Source: Persicaria tinctoria (Eukaryota > Streptophyta > Magnoliopsida > Caryophyllales > Polygonaceae). Taken from it: a stretch of DNA of 64,000 nt. Below the pieces are notes generated by a model that was given only the letters and a program-made list of their open reading frames with translations, did not search any database and had not been told where the DNA came from. Of the stretch, positions 1 through 12,929 are shown in pieces; the first letter of the stretch is position 1; the number at the start of each line of letters is the position of its first letter. The DNA is taken from the NCBI GenBank assembly GCA_037127255.1, contig JBANSL010000009.1, positions 19,553,475 to 19,617,474 on the forward strand. Direction: 5' to 3'. Made by a program: the position numbers and the translations under genes.

Positions 1-1692
1 GGAGTCTTCTGGTTCAAGAAGCGAGGGAAGCTGAACCATCGATATGTCGGGTCATTTGAAAGACTCAAAAGATGTACGATCGGAGGAGAGGTTGTCAACA
101 GTATTCTGGCTCGAAAAGGCCAACTTCTTCTGCATCTACTGGGAGGATGGCAATTGACCGCACCCAAGTAGGTCAGGATATTATCTCTGCGAAAGGTGGT
201 TAATTAGTCAGTAGTTGGCTACAACTACGGTAAGCCGAGCCATAAGAGGCCTAAATGTGACGAGAACACTCGAGTTTGTAGAGGATGTGGAAAGTATGGA
301 AATATGGAGAAGTTTTGTAAGAACTCGGGTAATGGTCAAGCTCGGTCACAACAAGCTTTTGCAATTGCAGCGCAAGCTTCAAACTCGGCAACAGACCCGC
401 CTCAACCATGGGGTCATAACATGCAAGCTGTGTTGGAACCTACAATGTGGAATAAGAATAAGGCCCCAATGGAAGGAACGTCTAAGTAAGGTCTTAAGCT
501 CTACACCGTAGATGCCATTACCGAGGCTGATGAACAGGAGTAAGCTGCACTGAAAAAGTTGTGCAACATCGATCATGTTGTTTAGTAATTTCTTTATGCT
601 AGTACGTTCTAGCATTTCAATAAAGTGAAGTTCAAGTCAAAGTGGGGAATCGGTGTGCGAATTGGTAATATTCTAACGCTGAGTACCATATAAGCTTCGC
701 ACACTTCCCTACTAATACTCCTCTCATGTTATACAGTCAGCTCCAGTATGTTGATACTTCTGATTTCATACCAAGTTGGTCAACCCGTGTTTTTATAGAT
801 ATCGAAAAAGAGTCGGGAAGTGATCCCTATAGACTTTAAACGACCTCCTCTGTTTCACTTCTATATATGCAGGAATATATAATACCTGCATGTGAAATCA
901 GTGATTAATGATCGATATGTCACACGTAAGATTCTTCAGGAAGATAAAAATCTTGTTAGTTTTAAACGATAATGAGTTATATATTTCATCTCTCCTTTCC
1001 ATGATCGAGCAACCGAACTCTCATTGGTAAAAAAAAAAAAAAACTTGAGAATAGTATATGGATATACACGATTTATGTGTATAAAGAAGACAAGGATGCA
1101 AGGACGCATGTGCTGAGGAACCGGACAATGTTCATGTCGACAAACCAGAAGACGAAGACCCACAACTCATCTCATATGAATAAGGCTAGCTAGTTTTGTC
1201 ACAATGGTTGCCTTCAAAGTCACCCGGGCCATTTGGCAACCTGGAAAAGGAAGCTAGATGGGGCTGAGACGAAAGCCAACGACAAGCTAGTTAATCCTGT
1301 TTCTTATGTGATGCGAGTTCACTTATCTCGAGCAACGAGAGTGAATATCAAAAAAAAAATGTCTTTTAAAATTTCATTATCCTTGTGTTAGATACTGATA
1401 ACTATAGGGATACACTGTTTTAATAGGATTATAATTTTCAACCTTTACCATTGAGGAGTTCGAAAAGCAATGAGTTACTTTAGATGTAATTCTCATCGCT
1501 CATGTATTCGATAAGTTCATTAAGCGAAGCGCGCTTAAATTCTACCTATTCAAAAACCATTGTTGATATATCTAGCTTTGCTTTGATTAATCTACATCAT
1601 CTCATCTATTTCGAGGTTACTATCCTATCTTCAATACATGTCTTGTTTCTTTTCTAAGTTTCGGGACGAAACTTATTTTTAGTGGGGAGGTA
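1..1692 (+). mobile_element. Degraded Ty3/gypsy retrotransposon internal region
   Basis: The first ~170 bases translate in frame 2 to a peptide containing FKKRGKLNHRYVGSFE, the usual post-integrase tail of plant gypsy polyproteins. At about 230-450 there is a gag-like zinc knuckle, CRGCGKYGNMEKFC, in which the CCHC histidine is replaced by Asn. Having gag downstream of an integrase tail means the internal region is rearranged. At 1655-1692 the phrase TTTCGGGACGAAACTT followed by AGTGGGGAGG is the typical polyprotein end and polypurine tract just before a 3' LTR. No long ORF survives. The rest of the element lies to the left of the window. Confidence 0.7.
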
Positions 1693-1883
1693 TGAAATAC
1701 CCCAAATTATTTTTGGGTTATTTCTTATTTTTATTTAATTAAATAAATCTATATTATATTCAAACTATAGTATATATCTTGTGAATTTGGATCATTTAAT
1801 AAATTCACATAAGATATATGATATTCATTAGAATAATTACATTATTCTAAAGAGAAATAATATATGATGGATTTAATTATATA

Positions 1884-3088
1884 AAGGCGTAACTTCATAA
1901 AACCACCCTTTATTTCACCTTTTGTTCACAAAACCACCCCTTATTTTCTAAATTACACTTAACCACCCGTTATTCATGAAAACCTATCAAGTCACCACCC
2001 ATCTTCAATTCTCTTTGTTAGCGGCTCTAAAATGATTGGTAAATGACTATATTACCCTTAACCCTATATAAACCTATTTCAAGAAACCTATCAATTCCCC
2101 ACCGTCGGTCTATTTGAAGAGCACCAGGAGAGACAAAGCCTCTTCCTTCCGGCTTCCGTGTTCTACGATTTTGGTTCGAGAATGACATACTTTGTCCTCG
2201 TTGTTCAATGCTACTGCGCAATCTTTGTTCAACGATGACTAAATTGGGAATCAAGACCGACTAGCCGATGATGATGAATAGATGTTAGTTTTATGAGATT
2301 TTAATTTGGGTTTCAAATTTTCCAGGTAAATCGTACCAATTTATTGAGTTTAGGTTTAATTTAGATTTCAATTTAGGGTTATTTAATTTAGATTTCATTG
2401 ATTTTTTGGTTTCAATGTTTCCAACCGATTTAGGTTTCTTGAAATAGGTTTATATAGGGGTGGACATGGGACGGGACGAGATTGCGGTAATCCTGCGTCA
2501 TGTCCCACGTATTTTTTGTGGGACGGGATTGATTTTTTTTTTTTCAAATCCCACCGGGTCTTGTCCCTAACGGGGCGGGACGAGATTTGTCCCTCGTAAA
2601 AAAAATTAAAAATTAATCCAATTAACTCTAAAAATACCAAACAATAAAGATGTCAAACCGTACCAAATCCCATTAAAGTATTAAAATTCTTACATTATTT
2701 GTTATATGTTTGTCGAGAGCTGCCAATAAAATGCAATGATGGATGTATATATATATGCGGAACGGGATTTGCGGGATGCGAAGTTGCGAACTCTCCGTCC
2801 CGCGTAATTTTAGCGGGACGAGATTGATTTTTTTTTTCTAAATCCCACCGGGATCGGGACGGAATGCGGAACGGTACGGGATTTGTGTCCACCCCTAGGT
2901 TTATATAGGGTTAAGGGTAATATAGTCATTTACCACTCATTTTAGGGCTGCTAATGGATAGAATCGAAGATGGGTGGTGACTTGATAGGTTTTCATAAAT
3001 AACGGGTGGTTAAGTGTAATTTAGAAAATAAGGGGTGGTTTTGTGAACAAAAGGTGAAATAAAGGGTGGTTTTATGAAGTTACGCCTT
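1884..3088. mobile_element. DNA transposon with ~190 bp terminal inverted repeats
   Basis: The left arm from 1884 (AAGGCGTAACTTCAT...) reappears inverted at the right end, finishing ATGAAGTTACGCCTT at 3088. The match runs through blocks such as the ACCACCC repeats and the ACCCTATATAAACC segment, giving TIRs of roughly 190 bp. A possible short target duplication ATATA (1879-1883, 3089-3093) is ambiguous in AT-rich sequence. There is no transposase; the length without the inner insertion is about 0.75 kb, so this is a non-autonomous element, MULE-like by TIR length. A hAT-type element has inserted into its right half. Confidence 0.8.
2455..2897. mobile_element. hAT-type non-autonomous element, TIR TAGGGGTGGACA
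   Basis: The ends are TAGGGGTGGACA and TGTCCACCCCTA, flanked by a perfect 8-bp target duplication GGTTTATA at 2447-2454 and 2898-2905. Removing the element restores the inverted-repeat arm of the host element at 1884-3088, which confirms the boundaries. The 443 bp interior is full of GGGACGGGA-like words in the same orientation near both ends. It is closely related to the element at 41789-43051. Confidence 0.92.
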
Positions 3089-5324
3089 ATATAAATCATC
3101 TAAATATTCTTATTATTTAATTTATATTGTTAAATTAAATAATATTCATTCCGCTAGAATGTGAGTAACCTATCAACGTCACACGCCTCACCGCCTCCGA
3201 CCTTCCTCTTCCCATTACTCCCGTGAGCCAATTCATCCGAGCCAACCATCGTCGGCAAACACCAACGCCCAGGGCCGAGCCGCCAGCGACCCTGAACCAC
3301 CACCGCCTGACCATCACCACCGGATCGTCGCCTTCCGCCACCGAGTCCTACTGCAGTCGCGCCTTGCCCGGAGAACGCCCAGGCCTAGCCGCGACGCCAT
3401 GAACAGCCGCTCAAGCCGCCTCCGATTGCCGCTGCTGCGCCAATCACTACCGAGCGCCGCCTCCAATTGGCGCCTGCTTTGCTGCCGCCCATCCCTGTCC
3501 GAGCGCCGCCTTCGATCGCTGCTTGCGTCGCTAGCCCTCGACGCCGGAAGAAGAGCCGCGTTTCCTTCTTCCTCTCTGTACGCACACCGCCATTGAAGCA
3601 AAGCAGAGGTTTTTAATCTCTTTTGCATAAATTACATAAACTCTCCCTTATTTAGCTTATTCTCGTTTCTGACCCTAATTTAATTACTTATTAAATTAGG
3701 CGGCCAATATTTCTAAATTATTCGATTCTTGCCCATTTCAGCGACACCGAGCAATCTTGAAGTGCCCACGCCGGATCCCGCTTCCCGAGGAATTCATATT
3801 GGTATAGATATTTAACTTTATATAATTAATTCAATTTTAAATTGAGTTAAAGTAAAGTTAATTTTAGAAAATATCAATATTAATATTCCTTTTTCCGTTG
3901 GATTCATTAGGTGCTAAAATCTCGCCTGGTTGTCATCAGCTGATCGTCGAAAGTTAAGGCAAGTGATTTCGTTCATCGCCCTTTTGCGTGTTTCGTGATT
4001 CTTTTGTTGTGCCTTTTAAATTCTTCCGTGTCGAATGCGGCCCTGTGGCCAATTTCCTTGCCAATTTCGATAAATTGCATACCCGTCTGCTTGATGTAAT
4101 TTATCTTTTTAATCATAAATTGGCATGAGTTAAATTAATGGGCAATTATTATTAAAGTAATTATAGTGTTATAGTATTAAATGTGATTTGTTTGTTATAA
4201 CTCGAGATAAGTAAAGGTTGCCCATTTTCTTCTTCCTAAAGTGCATGATACTCTGCTTGTTCTTTCATGCAAACTAGTAGCATGTGATAGTAAGACCCTT
4301 TGAATTATCCATGCTTGTCCCTGTTTGATTTAATGTCGTTATTATGATCACCTAGTATAAACTGTTTATATATGATAAGATAGACACCATGTGATGCTTA
4401 GTTGTGATATGTTAAAATGCGCACCACGTGATGCGAGTGGCTTTATGCCTTTGGCAAGTTATGCAGTAGACTGACTTGCAGGTTGTGGTTCGTTAAGCCA
4501 CCGCCTCAAAAGGTTTCATGAAACACCATCCCGGAATGCATTCTCTGCGGGATGGTAAAACAACGATCTGATGTAGGTCGTGGTCCTTGTTAAAGGCCCG
4601 ACCGGTACCACGTAGTAATATTATTATTGTTATTATCATTGTGATTAGTGCGATTATGGTTATTATCGACTATTAAATAGGTGATCACTTCAGCTATTAT
4701 ACTCATCTGTCTCGGGTATAATTCCTTTTCTTATCTTATAATTGATCATTACGATCATCCGAGTCATGTGTGAATTTTTATCTTTTTATTCAGTTTCCAC
4801 TTTAAATATTCGTGTCTTTCCCTTAACCTATGACATACCGTTTATGGTCACTGTAAGGTTAAAGTCTGAACATTTTCCCTATCATTTGCTAGTCTTAATT
4901 GTACTAACCATCCTATTTACTGGATGGTTGGTGTCCTTCGTACTCACGAAACACCAGACCATATTCCACAGGTCTAGTGCAAGCAGCAGAGCAGGAGAGA
5001 GTTGAAGAGCGGGCTATCATTTATGAACCTTTACACTACAAGTTTTTAACCTTTAAAGTTTCCGCAATACTACTTTGGTGTTAGCTATTTTGGAGTTATT
5101 TATACTTTATGGTTTTGGTATTTTTATGTTACTATGATCGGATATTTTAAACTATAATATTTATTTGACTTCCGCCTATTTTATTTTATTTGCTTAAATT
5201 ATCATCTTGTTTATGGGAGCATGGTTGCATGTCCCTATAAGCCTCAGGTAAATTCAAAGACATTAAAGTCTGCGGATTCACTGGCGCTGTAGCGCTCCCT
5301 TGGGATTTAAAAGGGGGTGTTACA

Positions 5325-7988
5325 GTGATGATTACTATGCCGCCTTATGTATTTTCGTATGGTGCTTAGTTTGATCGTTATGATGTACATCGCCATGCTA
5401 TATTTGACCTCATCTTGTTCTGCATGTACCATTCTTGTACGTTTGTTCATACTCATGATGCCTGTTATCTTCATTAAATCCCGCATGACTTCGAATCTTG
5501 TATGATAATTACTGGTTCCACATACCCTGCTTGAAGTTGCTAGACATATCTGGTTCCATGAAATAATAGACTACTAGCTTGTCTCACATGCATCAGTGTA
5601 GGACTTGACTGTGCCTTTTGGAATGAATATGCATGTCGTTCTCTTTGAGATAGGTACATGTTAGTGTTGATTAATATGATTGATATGCCCCATGATGAAT
5701 TTGTATCTGATTGTCACAATTGCAACCTAATGGACTTTCATAAGGGCGTCGTTGCTATTCTCGGGTCGAAGTTTTGCCTCTAGTTGTCGTCTTAGTATTG
5801 GTCCGTGGTTGGTTCCGAGAGGAACTTTGGGTTGTCTTCTCTTGTCACTCCCCTATCTCCGCTAACTTGGACCCTATGCGATAACTTCGACGAGCGACCG
5901 CATGGAAGAGCGAACGAAAAGTTAGATAGCGATAGAGCAGTGCAGCAGAAGTGTGGGCCCATAACCCACGGGCCTCAGGATCAACGATTTCGGAAAGACA
6001 AGCACATTTCGAGAATGGCGGTTACTGATTACGATATGACTTGCAAGCGAGAGTGTTCTCTGTTCGAATTGCTAACCCCTTTTTAAATTTGTTGACGGTG
6101 ATATTGCGCTGCTCTAGCGATGAGATTTACGTGTTGATGTGCTAACTTGATGATGATTGTTGCCTGATTGCCTGTTGCCTATGATGATATGATTTGATGC
6201 CTTACAATTCTAATGTCCATGATTGCTTATTCTTTGAACTTGTGGGTGAGGGTTATCTTGTGGAGTGGTTGATGAGTGGTAAAAGAATTATAGGCGGTTA
6301 GGGTGATCGATGGTATTAGGAGGTGAGTCGCGAGAAAGGGATGTTGGCTTAGGTAAGACTGAGTGAGCTTTAGGATTTATGGGAAGCAAGGTGGGTGGTT
6401 TTGATGAGCTTTTAGGTGATGCTTGTGATGTCTTGAGTAGTAAATGAAGTGTGGGGAATGACTTTTGAGAGTATTGAGGATATAGCATGAGAGGATGCTC
6501 GGGTGTGGAGTTAGAGATAGGAGTTGAATTCTTAGAGGTGGATGGTGTGGTAGTGCTTGGCAGAAGGAGGGGCGAGATTTGAGCATCGGGATGAATTGGG
6601 ATTTCTTTGGGAAATTTTTCTGAGATGACGTTGTCGGTCTAGAAGAGGATTAGTCTGGATTGAGAGTGGAGATGGGCGAGTGGGGATTTTGTTTTATTTT
6701 GACTAGTATGATAAATGATAAGTATGACTTAGAGTATGGAAATGATTAGTGTGTATGAGATAATGATGCATGGTCGTTATATGGTTTTGTGATGAGTCAA
6801 GATGGTGTTTCGTGAATATGCTGACATTCGATGATTGATATACTGTTGACTTCCCTTTGCGCGGAATAGAATTCGGATAGGTTGATAAGATGATTAGGTG
6901 AGTTATGTGTTCATTAAGAGAAAAACCCATGTTATGACTGGTTCTATAAGTGTTGCGATGATTGGTGCAATCGTGAGATTTGACTTGTAGTGGCGTACTG
7001 ACTCCATGACACCTAACCTCCTTGATCTCTTGACATGCGTGCTTGCGTGATAAGTTATGAGAATTCGATGATGCACTTGTGATGCCTTCTGTATGAGGTA
7101 GATATACTCTATGACTCGTGATATGATGTTGAGATTTTATTATTGCTTTTGGTGTGATAGTATGATTTATGTTATGCGAAAACATGTTATGTTGTTGAGA
7201 TGTCGAATGGGTAAGATTATCATGATTGATGTGAGATTGCCATATTGAGTTGAGAAAACATGTTTTTGGCTGATGATGTTATGAGTTGATGAGTTGATTT
7301 ACTTATGTGCATATTGAATTGAGAATGATGAGAAAATGATTTTGGAACCTAGGAAGAGAATACGGGAATAGCCCTTAGAGGTGGATGATTCCACCTCCGA
7401 GCTTCTGAAATTGATTGATTGTTATGCGGTAAACTGATTTGGGTTTGGAAGATTTTGACGAAATTTTGATCGAATGGATTTTACATGTTTTGGTGTAAAG
7501 TTGCTTGGTTAAACGTCTTATTTGAAGATTTTGAGCGGTTTGAAAATGAATTACTTGGAGTTTTGAAGGATAAATGTTACCGAAGATTTCAACGATTTCG
7601 AGATTAATCTTTTTGAATTGCGGAGTTCCTTTTAATACTTTCAAACCCGGGCAACTCTATTATACTTCACAAAGTGGATACAAGCATTTTATGAGGGCGC
7701 TTGTAGGGTGCTTGCTAAGACCTAGTGATGATATTGTAGAACTTTAGAGTTGTGGTACTTCCGAAAGGTCGAAGCGAGGATGTGATAGGGGCGCTTATTG
7801 CATACTTGTCAAGGCCAACTGGAGATGTCACGACCGTGACTAGGATGTTGTGAGAATCCCGGAAGACGCAACCAATATGATTACAAGGTTCTTGGACATG
7901 GTCCTACGACTCATCAATTTCAAACTTCATCCCCTACCTTATTTTGGTTTTAGTCTCGGGGACGAGACTTGTTTTTAGAGGTGGATGA
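5325..7988 (+). mobile_element. Degraded gypsy internal region 2 (no coding left)
   Basis: This stretch lies between the end of LTR 1 and the start of LTR 2. Its last part carries the gypsy polyprotein-end signature TTTAGTCTCGGGGACGAGACTT and the purine-rich AGAGGTGGATGA just before the LTR. I recognise no protease, reverse transcriptase or integrase domain; the short ORFs on both strands have no family resemblance. The simplest reading is old internal sequence into which gypsy remnant 1 inserted, but this is inferred from order only. Confidence 0.5.
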
Positions 7989-10900
7989 TGTAAAGGCCCG
8001 GATTTTTAAATAATAAATCTCAACAAATAATATAAAATGGATTTAAGTCGATAATAATAATAATAATTCGGATATTTTAAGGAAAACTCGTCTTTAAATT
8101 ACTAAATCGAAATGGAAACCCTTAAAGCGAATTCCGGCCTAATTTTTAACCGTAAAGGACAATTCTATCGTTTTGCCGCGGGATTTAAAATAAACTTTGG
8201 GATGTCGATATCTTCGTAATTTTGAAGCGTTATCTTGATCGAGTCGGGATAAGATCGAGAGAGGGTTTCGAGATTTGTTTTTGGGCATTTTGAATTTAGT
8301 GTCTTGGGACCACTCTATAGACTTGTAGGTCTCTTCCTCTATCTCTTTGCCAACTCTTTTCCCCCCTTTTCCTTTGTCGAGTATCAACAAGTAGCACATG
8401 CTCTCTGAAATGGAACATAACCCACCTACAGCTTGCATAACCTATACCTTCCTCTGCATTTTCCTTGAATATGGACAAACACATACCTGCAGCTCCCACG
8501 CCATTTTCAGACCTTTGGCTCCCCTTATCTATTTCGTTTAACCTTGAAGACAACCACCCCAAACCATCATCTTCACCGTTCAATCCAAGCCAACCTCGTT
8601 CTCCATCCTTGTTCCAATCTGTCACCAGTCAGCGCCACCCATCTTGTGTCCTCATCTTCGTGTAGCACCCAGAAGCCCGTTGTTCCGTGAAGAATCAGCA
8701 GAGCTCCTCTGCTCGAGTACAAGTCGCCGACGTTCCTCCCGCCGAGTGCTAGCAGGACGCCGAGCAGGGCCACACCCTCCTCTTGTCTCGCAAAAAGGAC
8801 ACCCGCAGCACCACGAATCCCCTTCTCCAGCCGTCGTTCAGGCCGCCAGAGGCACCACCGACGTCCAAGAGCCGACCCCGGGGCCCTGTTGGAGCCGCGA
8901 GCGCGCCCTGTTTTCCATGAAGGTTCGTTTCGTTTTCACTCTCGTTTCGATTCAAAGCTCGTTCAATCAAATTCGTAATCATACCCTATCCCTTCCTAGG
9001 CTCGAGCTATGTTTCTTCCCCGTCGATTCCAGTCGGATCCGCCATTGCCGCTGGAGAATACCCCTCGGAATCGGAATCGCGCGCCTCGGTAATCTCTTTA
9101 TCTCTCCCTCTCCTTCACTCGCGTTTTGCTCCTTTTGTCCTGTGTGTGGTCGGAATCTTGTGTCGAACCTCTGGGTGAATTTGCGTCGGGAAAGGCCGTC
9201 GGCAGGCCGAGCGCGTTCTTCTTTCCTTCCGTTCTCCGAGGTCGTTTTTCGGCGTCTGTGTTCTGTTTCGTTGTTGAGGAAGGGAGGTTCCGGGTTTTGG
9301 GCTTCAGATTTTGGGGATCCAATTTCTCATTTCGGGTTTGGATTTCCGGGTTGAGTTTTGAGCTGGGTTTGGATTTCCGGGTTGGGTATCCAGTTGGGAA
9401 GTGTTGGATCCGGATTTGGGCTAGTGTATTGGGCTGCTGGGTTTGGATTTCCGGGTTGGGTATCCAGTTGGGAAGTGTTGGACCCAGATTTGGGCTAGTG
9501 TATTGGGCTGCTGGGTTTGGATTTATTTGTTAATTGTTATGATGTGTTATGTGTTATGTTACTTATAGATATGCTATATTATATGCTAAGTAATAAATCT
9601 TGGTTTAACATTATTCGTATTATTAGTCATATTATGTTTTTATGGAAATATATTTTCTGGGTTTTAAAAAAAATAATAAATTATTTAAATATTATTATTT
9701 GGAATAAGCATTTTGTGATGATATAAATATAAGATTTTGGGAATTTTTGGAAATAAATTATTAATAAAAGAATATTTGGTGTTTATGATAATTATATATA
9801 TTGATGGTAAATTATCTAAAAGGAGGTTTCCAAGTTTTAGGAAATGTCTCTAAGGATTTGTTGTTTAAACCAAAATGCCGGAATCATTTCTATAGTATGA
9901 TTTTGAGGGATTGGTTTTAAGGTTTAGATGTTTAATGTCAGGATTTGGCTAAGTATGACTTTAAAGGAATTATTGATTTTATCAGTTGATTTAACTTGAG
10001 ATTTAAGAGTTGGGAAGTTTTGGGAAGAATGATTTTGGTGCACGTTGATCATATCGGAAAGGTTTTGGGAAAATGGTTTTACTATCGATTGGTTTTAGTA
10101 TGTTGAGAACTTGGGTTCGTGTGTATGAATGATGGTATGGTAGCTCATAGAAGTGGCTTGATGATAGGTGTGTATCTCTTTTGGATTGCTTTGGACTTGC
10201 ATTTGGGCCCTTGCTTGCGTTATCTTTTGCTGTTCGGCATTTCAGGTAAGTTCCCTAGGGGGCTTACTCAGGTTGGACATTCATGCCTGTTGTTGCATTT
10301 TATGTTAGGTGTTGCATATGCATAAAAGCATGCCATGTAGTATCATGTTTAGGTTGCACTAATTGATTGAGCATCTGTTTACTTTATGCGTTTGAAACAG
10401 AACGGTCGTTATCTGTGATAGTCCTAGAGTCTTTGCTAGGGTCATAGGGTAGCCCAGCCTCATTGGGTACCCTGAGTCAATCGAGTCATGACTTCCTTAT
10501 ATTATGCCTGCGGGCTTTATTGTGGAGCGGGTTAGGCATGCGTGCCCCCCGATTATGAATGAATGCATTCACGAGCTGGCCAGTCTCCACCTATCGGAAG
10601 GGGTGGAGGTAGGAGAGGGATATGCCACTTGACATTGTCTTGGGCCCTTTACAGTATTTCTGCACATTATTATGAACTAGGAGCATGCTAGTGTGTTTGA
10701 ATTTCGTACTGCATTAGAGCATCTTTATTAGGTATAGCACATACTATGTGGCCTCAGCGAGGACTGCCGGTCCCGTATGAGTGGCTCGATCTGACTCCTT
10801 TCCCCGTTCTTCTTTTAAAGGTATTTCTGCAGATTTGAGTGCTCGATGTCTATATGATGGGGTTTCCATTTGGCGAATCGAAGAATCTAGCTAATATCCT

Positions 10901-11197
10901 AATTTAGTAAAATGGTAATTACCCACTCATGATTTGGTTTTGACCGGCTTTGCCATGGCACTTGTATATTTACCTTGCTTCCGCTTTACTTTTCGTTTGA
11001 AATGGATTCCGCGACATAGTCTTAGGACAGGTTAAGGGTACCCAACGGCCCTTCGAGGTTTTCAGGGTTGAAATCCCTCTTTATACTAATCTTAAAAACG
11101 AGTTTGAAACCTCGACCCGTACCTGGATTGCAAGATCCGAACAAGGGGTTTTATCCCTTGAAACGTAACCCGGAAATCATAATTCTGGGCCGTTACA
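7989..11197 (+). mobile_element. 3.2 kb 3' LTR of gypsy remnant 2
   Basis: It begins TGTAAAGGCCCGG right after a polypurine tract and ends CTGGGCCGTTACA; these ends are near-perfect inverted repeats of each other (TGTAAnGGCCC). The 3209 bp interval has a GC-rich part (about 8600-9350) with a spurious 236-codon ORF, a two-copy 74 bp repeat, an AT-rich centre, and a consensus splice donor CAG|GTAAGT near 10242. The 5' LTR partner is absent from the window, so this could be a truncated element or a solo LTR plus flank. Confidence 0.7.
9366..9513. repeat. Two tandem copies of a 74 bp unit inside LTR 2
   Basis: The unit beginning GGTTTGGATTTCCGGGTTGG and ending GGGCTGCTG is present at 9366-9439 and again at 9440-9513, with a few substitutions (for example GGATCCGG versus GGACCCAG). 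It accounts for the Trp/Gly/Phe-rich ORFs in this stretch, which are not genes. Confidence 0.9.
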
Positions 11198-12541
11198 GAA
11201 ACTCTCCCTCGACCTAGTCTGGAAAGAGAGTGTATAATGGGACTCTCAGACTCTACTCTAAGTGGAATAGACTGGTCTTGTTGTTGTTGATCATTGATCT
11301 TGTATGTACCACCATTTAACAGCTAAATCTCTGTACATAATGGTTTGTTCCCTGGATTTTGATATATTAATTTCTCCTATTTCTACTGCTATATATCTTC
11401 ATTTGTTTTGGAATTGCTATTGTTTTATGGCTGACTATGTGTACATTATTTCTACTCTCAATGTTAGGATTTGTTTGCGAAACATTTATTTCTCCTGTTA
11501 TATAAAGCGGAGTGCACATTGTTTTTGAATTAATTACTTTATTAGAAATTCTTATCAGCTTGAGTGTTTTTTTGCCAAACAGAAGTATGGGAGTTGTGGG
11601 CAAAGTGCTACAAGGAGGCCTGGAAGGAATGGTGTGTTTTGGAGCTCAGAAGTTCAAGTGGCTGAGCGGGTTTTGGTATGGAGAGCTCAGAGAATAACAA
11701 CCTTTGTTTTTTATCCAGGAGGGCATTAGCTACAAATGATAGTTTTTTAGTGCTGTTGTTGTGGCTTTTGGGTATTTTCTGAATGAATTGTAAGCAAGGG
11801 TTGTTGTGTTGTAGACAAACATAGGCTGTTGGAAGCACTGCAGGGGGAACCCTTGTGAAGTTGCTATGGATGGGTTATGGGTGTTCTTGGGGACAAGGTG
11901 AGCTGCATGCAGAAGTAGAGTATAGTTCTTGTGAGCTGTTGCAACTTGGGCTGTTCATGTGGCTTGCAAGTTCAAGGGGGTACTTGTTCAGTTGTTCGTG
12001 AAGTGCTCAATTCTGTGAAGAAGGCGGGGCCTAAGTTGGATGAATCTTTGCTGATAAGGTGCGTAACTACTAGACGTGTTTGTATGTCGGAAGCATTGGG
12101 GCTGCTCAAATCCTATTCAAGTGACGCACTGATTCAGGGCTTACTTTTGGTTGTTGCTGTCATAAGGGAGTTTTCAGGAAACATTGTGTAAAGCTTCTGG
12201 TTCATGTGTGGGCTGAATTACACATGCCTTGCTCAAGTAGTGCATCAGTTGCATAGTTTGATATATAATGGCTACAAGAGGGATCTCATTATGCATTCTT
12301 GCCTCTGTTTTGTTGGAGGTGCAGTGGGGTACATGAGAGAGGACTAATGAGTGATGCCAACACACTGAAATGGAGAGCTCATTGAAACTCAACATGCTTG
12401 CTTACCTTTCCGGAAGGATGCAATGTAACACATACGAGCATTCCATTTTCATATGAATTCTTAGTAATATTTTGTGTTTGATGGTATTTTTTTTACATTG
12501 TATACAAGCTTTGGGACAAAGCTTTTGTAAGAGGGGAGCAA
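11198..12541 (+). mobile_element. Internal remnant of a third LTR retroelement
   Basis: This sequence lies between LTR 2 and a short LTR at 12542. It ends with the polyprotein-end/polypurine phrase CTTTGGGACAAAGC ... AAGAGGGGAGCAA. No protein domain can be recognised in any frame. It is included because of the LTR that follows. Confidence 0.45.
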
Positions 12542-12803
12542 TGTTATAATCCCAGATATTAGGTATGATATTAGATTAGGGTAGTTTAGGGTATAAATAT
12601 ACCCTTATACCTTGTAATTGGGCATGAAAGAAAATAATGAAAATACTTGCCCTTTATCCTCTCAACTAATCTTTGATCCTCTATTCGGTATCCTCTATCG
12701 ATGATCGATCTATCTCTCTTATCTCCTCTCTAAATCTTCATCTTCTACCTCCGTCTTTTTCCTTTTCTCTTCAGTCTCACAAGGATCCCTTAGGATCATA
12801 ACA
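12542..12803 (+). mobile_element. Short LTR (262 bp)
   Basis: It starts TGTTATAATCCCAG directly after a polypurine tract and ends GGATCATAACA; TGTTATAATCC and the reverse complement of the end (TGTTATGATCC) match at 10 of 11 bases. A TATA-like TATAAATATACCC and a downstream CT-rich region fit promoter and R/U5 sequence. The second LTR of the pair is not visible. Confidence 0.65.
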
Positions 12804-12929
12804 TATTCTCATATTGGAGAAATATCTAGAAAAAAAAACACAGAATTTTTGTTCACGAAAGCTCCACCTTCTGAGGTATCTTAAATTCTTGATAGAGAGA
12901 ATGAAATGATTTATTAGGTTGTCCACAAT

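Larger units (their letters stand above)
1693..5324 (+). mobile_element. 3' LTR of gypsy remnant 1, with a nested insertion
   Basis: The LTR starts TGAAATACCCC immediately after the polypurine tract and ends GGGGGTGTTACA; the two ends are imperfect inverted repeats, as expected for a TG..CA LTR. Subtracting the 1205 bp element nested at 1884-3088 leaves about 2.4 kb. The LTR holds a GC-rich island (about 3160-3600) in AT-rich surroundings and a 9-bp-stem hairpin at 4525-4556. Short ORFs within it have no recognisable content. The partner 5' LTR is not in the window, so the boundaries rest on the motifs only. Confidence 0.65.

Noticed and set aside
3314..3628. Overlapping Arg-rich ORFs on both strands
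   Set aside because: GC-rich island inside LTR 1; dense overlapping frames come from composition.
6703..7185. 160-codon minus-strand ORF rich in His/Ser/Thr
   Set aside because: Low-complexity reading of degraded retrotransposon sequence; no family resemblance and no start or splice context.
8644..9354. 236-codon ORF
   Set aside because: It lies in the GC-rich part of a gypsy LTR, overlaps ORFs in other frames, and has no recognisable domain.
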